Positions 5,604-8,487 of a stretch of DNA of 8,487 nt are shown here, one piece after another; position 1 is the stretch's first letter; each line of letters begins with the position of its first letter. Both the position numbers and the translations under genes were made by a program. Below the pieces are notes generated by a model. That model was not told the origin of the DNA. It was given only the letters and a program-made list of their open reading frames with translations, and ran no database searches. Origin of the DNA: DAIRVC01 sp036803025 (lineage in GTDB: Bacteria > Chloroflexota > Anaerolineae > Anaerolineales > E44-bin32); NCBI GenBank assembly GCA_036803025.1, contig DAIRVC010000114.1, positions 1 through 8,487 on the forward strand. The letters are read 5' to 3'.

Positions 5604-7490
5604 TCAGGTCACGACCGGGACGACCAGCAGCGGCCGGTTTGTGGCCTCGGCCACGCGGAAGACCACCTCGTTTCGCCGCCCGCGGCGGCGGTCATGAGGG
5701 CGCGGCGCGCCGATGACGATCAGGTCGTAGTCGCCTGACTCGGCCTCTTCCAGGATGCAGGCGGCTGCGTTGTCGCGGGATTCCAGTCGTTTCTGGCAAC
5801 GGACCCCTTGCGCCTCCAGGGTCGCCTGGGCCTCCTCCACGTGCCGAGTGGCCCGGGCGACTTGCCCGGTGGCGGGGCGCAGCGGGTAGACGCTGAGAAC
5901 GGTCGCTTCGGCCTGAGTGCGGCGGGCCAGTCGGCCTCCCAGGAGGATATTGGCTTTCCCAGGCTCGCCGCCGGCAGTGCAGATCAGCACCCGGCGGATC
6001 GGCCAGCGCGGCGAGGTGACGAACAGAAGCGGAACGTCGCTCTGTTCGAGCAGGCGGGTGGCGGTAGCCCCCAGGGCCGGCTCGCTGTCGTCGGAGCGTC
6101 GCCCCAGGATGGCGACCTCGAAGCTGCCCTCCTGGGCCTCCAGCAGGATCTCGGCCGAGGTCTGCCCCTGCCGCACGCGCGTGTGGATCATCGGGTGCTG
6201 GCCGCACGTGCGCCGGCGCAGCTCCTCCATGCGATCGCGCGCCTGTGCAACGCCCTCCGCCGCGCCGACGACGGTCAACAGGCTGGCCGGCCCGCCGGCC
6301 GCGTGCGCCAGTCGGCAGCCGAACTCACTGGCGGCCGCGCCGCCCGGCGTGTCGTCGCAACAGATCAGCAGCTTCAGCCCGGTCGGCTCGAGGATGTGGT
6401 AGGCCTCGACCCCGATCCACAGCGACTGCCCCGGGGTGAACAGCGCGCCGGGCGCGTCGCTCGGCTGGATGGAATCGATCTGGGTGGTGCGCTGCCCGTA
6501 GGCCGGCGGCGGGGTGATCGGACGCACGCCCTGCAGACCGTCGACATCCAGGCGCACTCGCTGGATCGGTCCGGCGAACAACCGATCGCGCACCTGGCCG
6601 CGAGCGAGTGTCTGGACGGGACCTCCGGGGTCGAACCGGTCTTGCTGCAAGCGGACGGTCTCCGGGCGGAAGAGCACGCGCACGGGGGCGCCTTCCTCGT
6701 GAGCCGGGGAATCGGGCGTGAAGGGCAAGGTGGCGCCGCCCAGGCGGATGTGACCGGCCTCGGCGCGGCCGACCAGGACGTTCCCTCCCCCGATGAACGT
6801 GGCGGCAAACTCGCTGCGCGGACGGTGGTAGAGCGCCTCGGCCGTGCCGACCTCGACCAGCGTTCCGCGTTCGACGATCCCGATGCGATCGGCCAGCTCG
6901 AAAGCCTCCTCCTGATCGTGGGTTACCTGAATGGTGGTGACGCCCAGCCGGTGTTGGATTTCCTTCAAGCTCTGGCGGAGTTGAACCCGGATCTTCACAT
7001 CCAGGGCGCCGAAAGGTTCGTCCAGCAAGAACACCGCCGGACCCTGGGCGAGCGCGCGAGCGATGGCGACACGCTGTTGCTGGCCGCCGGACAGCTGGTG
7101 GGGGAAGCGGTTTCCCAAGCCGGCCAGCCCGACCAGTTCGAGCAGCTCGGCACTGCGTCGCCGGCGCTCAGAGGCTGCCACATGGCGAATGCGGAGCCCG
7201 AATTCGACGTTCTCGGCAGCGGTCATGTGACGGAAGATGGAGTAGTTCTGGAAGACGAAGCCCGTATTGCGTTCCTGCGGAGGCAGGAAGGTTACGTCGC
7301 GCCCATTCAGCTCGATCTTGCCCGAGTCCGGCTCTGTGAGCCCGGCGATCATGCGCAGCACCGTGCTCTTGCCCGCGCCGCTGCCGCCCAGAAGAACGAA
7401 GAACTCGCCGTCATGGACCTCCAGGGAGACGTGATTGACGACGACGTGATCCCCGAAGTTCTTGGTCAACTCGGTCAGCACGATGGACAT
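5604..7490 (-). CDS. Sulfate-type ABC transporter ATPase (CysA-like) fused to two C-terminal USP domains
   Basis: 628 aa, against about 350-365 for CysA. Residues 1-235 are a complete ABC ATPase: Walker A GGSGAGKST (35-43), Q-loop FVFQNY (Q81), signature LSGGQQQR (133-140), Walker B LLDEP with E158, D-loop ALD (162-164) and H-loop His191. FVFQNYSIFRHMT closely resembles CysA. Residues 236-370 look like a TOBE-type regulatory region (FRPETVRL 274-281). Then, without a stop or a long linker, two universal-stress-protein domains follow, at about 372-492 and 498-626, each beginning with a KLLI/RVLI strand and ending in PLLFV/PLLVVP. The first keeps an Asp pair (379-380) but neither has the full G-2X-G-9X-G(S/T) ATP motif. 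It should energise sulfate or a similar oxyanion import at the inner membrane. The start overlaps the permease stop (TGATG), with GGAGG seven bases upstream (7498-7502). The role of the USP part is unknown. Confidence 0.93.
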   Translation of the reverse strand: MSIVLTELTKNFGDHVVVNHVSLEVHDGEFFVLLGGSGAGKSTVLRMIAGLTEPDSGKIELNGRDVTFLPPQERNTGFVFQNYSIFRHMTAAENVEFGLRIRHVAASERRRRSAELLELVGLAGLGNRFPHQLSGGQQQRVAIARALAQGPAVFLLDEPFGALDVKIRVQLRQSLKEIQHRLGVTTIQVTHDQEEAFELADRIGIVERGTLVEVGTAEALYHRPRSEFAATFIGGGNVLVGRAEAGHIRLGGATLPFTPDSPAHEEGAPVRVLFRPETVRLQQDRFDPGGPVQTLARGQVRDRLFAGPIQRVRLDVDGLQGVRPITPPPAYGQRTTQIDSIQPSDAPGALFTPGQSLWIGVEAYHILEPTGLKLLICCDDTPGGAAASEFGCRLAHAAGGPASLLTVVGAAEGVAQARDRMEELRRRTCGQHPMIHTRVRQGQTSAEILLEAQEGSFEVAILGRRSDDSEPALGATATRLLEQSDVPLLFVTSPRWPIRRVLICTAGGEPGKANILLGGRLARRTQAEATVLSVYPLRPATGQVARATRHVEEAQATLEAQGVRCQKRLESRDNAAACILEEAESGDYDLIVIGAPRPHDRRRGRRNEVVFRVAEATNRPLLVVPVVT

Positions 7491-8314
7491 CAGACTCCCT
7501 CCGGTCTCTCGCGCTGGGTGACGCGCAGCAGCGTGAAGAAGAGCAGGAAGGACAGCGTCGCCAGGACGGCAGCGACGGCGTTGGCGTTCTCGATGTTCCC
7601 CGCCTCGAACTGAGCGAAGATGAACAAGGGGGCGGTCTGCGTGCGCAGACGCAGGTTGCCGCTGACCAATACTGTCGCCCCGAACTCACCCAGGGAGTGA
7701 GCAAAGGTCAACAGCGCGCCGGAAAAGAGACCCCCGCGCAGGGCGGGCAGGATCACGTAGCGGAACGTTTGCCAGCGACTTGCCCCGATGGTGTACGCCG
7801 CTTCCTCGTAGGTGCTCTCCAACTCGTCCAGCACCGGCTTGACCGCGCCGAGCATGTAAGGGAAGGTCACAAACAAGTGGGCGAGCAGCACGCCCAGCGG
7901 GGCGAACATCGGCTGGATTCCCAGCGGGTCCAGGAACTTGCCCAGCAATCCAATCGGCCCCCACAGCAGGAGCAGGGAGGTGCCGACCACGACCGTGGGG
8001 ATTGCCACCGGCAAATTGACGATGACCGTCAGCGCCTCCCGGCCGCGAAAACGGTATTTCGAGAGGACGTAGGCCGCCAGCGTGCCCAGCACGCCGTTGA
8101 CAACCGCCGTGCTCAAGGCGATCAGCAGGGAGAAGCGGATGGCGAATTGAGCGTCTGGGTCGGCGATCGCCTGCTGGAAGGCGGGCAGTCCCCCGCGCCC
8201 GGCGAAGATGTAGACCGCCGCCAACGGCATCAAGAGCAGCGGCAGAAGGACGGCGAGCAGAAGGAAGATCGGCAGACGGCTAGGGCGGGATCGCCGGGGA
8301 CGGGCGGCTATCAT
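7490..8314 (-). CDS. Sulfate/thiosulfate-type ABC transporter permease (CysT/CysW-like)
   Basis: 274 aa, close to CysT length. After a basic cytoplasmic start (RPRRSRPSR) there are six likely membrane segments, at about 13-37, 62-85, 96-118, 137-160, 196-218 and 244-265. The cytoplasmic coupling (EAA) loop is EEAAYTIGAS followed by LP at about 170-190 and contacts the ATPase. The LGEFGATVLVSGN block (208-220) and the following TQTAPLFIF region fit the CysT/CysW/ModB group. The C-terminal part reads more like CysT than CysW to me. The start is set by a perfect GGAGGT (8321-8326, minus strand) six bases upstream. It overlaps the binding-protein stop by ATGA and touches the ATPase start by one base, so the three genes are probably translationally coupled. 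Only one permease gene is visible. It may work as a homodimer, or a partner may lie outside the window. Molybdate or tungstate remains possible as substrate. Confidence 0.93.
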   Translation of the reverse strand: MIAARPRRSRPSRLPIFLLLAVLLPLLLMPLAAVYIFAGRGGLPAFQQAIADPDAQFAIRFSLLIALSTAVVNGVLGTLAAYVLSKYRFRGREALTVIVNLPVAIPTVVVGTSLLLLWGPIGLLGKFLDPLGIQPMFAPLGVLLAHLFVTFPYMLGAVKPVLDELESTYEEAAYTIGASRWQTFRYVILPALRGGLFSGALLTFAHSLGEFGATVLVSGNLRLRTQTAPLFIFAQFEAGNIENANAVAAVLATLSFLLFFTLLRVTQRERPEGV

Positions 8315-8487
8315 GGCCCCACCTCCGGCAGGACGCGCTCCCGCCAGATTGCGTCGATGATATCCACCTTGACCGCCTCCCAGCCCCCCAGGTCGCTGAC
8401 CAGGAAGGGATCGTCAATCGTCCCAAAGAGCGGATTGTCGCTGTTGTAGGCCGGATCGATGCTGCGAAAACCATGCTCGACGAAGAT
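8311..8487 (-). CDS. ABC transporter sulfate-type substrate-binding protein, C-terminal fragment
   Basis: The frame is open at the right edge of the window and ends with TGA at 8311-8313; 58 residues are visible, so the N-terminus, signal peptide and most of the binding site are missing. The fragment shows EHGFRSIDP, then DDPFLVSDLGGWEAVKVDII, and ends in RVLPEVGP. An FR-x-x-DP element followed by an aromatic/acidic stretch and a GGW or GAW near the C-terminus is typical of the Sbp/CysP sulfate- and thiosulfate-binding family. It fits the position just before the permease and a CysA-like ATPase. The stop overlaps the permease start by four bases (ATGA). The protein would capture the anion outside the membrane and deliver it to the permease. 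The exact substrate cannot be read from this piece. Confidence 0.82.
   Translation of the reverse strand: MFVEHGFRSIDPAYNSDNPLFGTIDDPFLVSDLGGWEAVKVDIIDAIWRERVLPEVGP

Noticed and set aside
5604..6390. A separate USP gene behind the ATPase, joined only by a sequencing error
   Set aside because: The frame is continuous, the TOBE-like region passes directly into the first USP strand with no leftover stop, start or ribosome binding site, and coding quality does not change at the junction. An error cannot be fully excluded without relatives.
5808..7613. A 601-codon open frame on the plus strand opposite the ABC ATPase
   Set aside because: Antisense shadow of the ATPase-USP gene; it has no motif or hydrophobic pattern and the opposite strand encodes all ABC motifs in frame.

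Overview
The window is a GC-rich bacterial chromosomal segment. It has tightly packed genes, one clean sigma70-type -10 box, and no mobile-element, CRISPR, rRNA or tRNA signal. The Cmk-PlsC fusion, the paired PlsC-like acyltransferases and the style of the membrane protein at the left edge suggest a member of the Chloroflexota (Anaerolineae-like). A high-GC Firmicute is the main alternative. No marker in the window settles this.

Layout on the + strand. (1) 1-1287 is the C-terminal part of a polytopic membrane protein, open at the left edge. (2) 1297-2658 is cytidylate kinase fused in frame to a 1-acylglycerol-3-phosphate acyltransferase. (3) 2671-3414 is a second, free-standing PlsC-like acyltransferase. 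These three are spaced 9-12 nt apart and read as one operon, with nucleotide supply and phospholipid synthesis as the theme of the last two. (4) 3415-3750 is a 336-nt non-coding region with a perfect TATAAT box followed by a glmS-type self-cleaving ribozyme/riboswitch. The ribozyme carries an insertion of about 60 nt inside its core. (5) 3751-5592 is glmS, glucosamine-6-phosphate synthase, whose mRNA the ribozyme should control in response to glucosamine 6-phosphate.

Layout on the - strand, convergent with glmS after a gap of only 11 nt. This is a sulfate-type ABC importer operon, read right to left: the C-terminus of a periplasmic/lipoprotein binding protein (8487-8311, cut by the window edge), a CysT/CysW-like permease (8314-7490) and an ATPase (7490-5604). 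The genes overlap by 4 nt (ATGA) and 1 nt (TGATG). The ATPase is unusual: after a normal CysA-like ATPase plus TOBE-like region it runs in frame into two tandem universal-stress-protein (USP) domains, giving 628 aa instead of about 350-365.

The most noteworthy items are the glmS ribozyme with its core insertion and sequence deviations, and the ABC-ATPase/USP/USP fusion. The second could be an importer whose motor carries its own nucleotide- or stress-sensing module.
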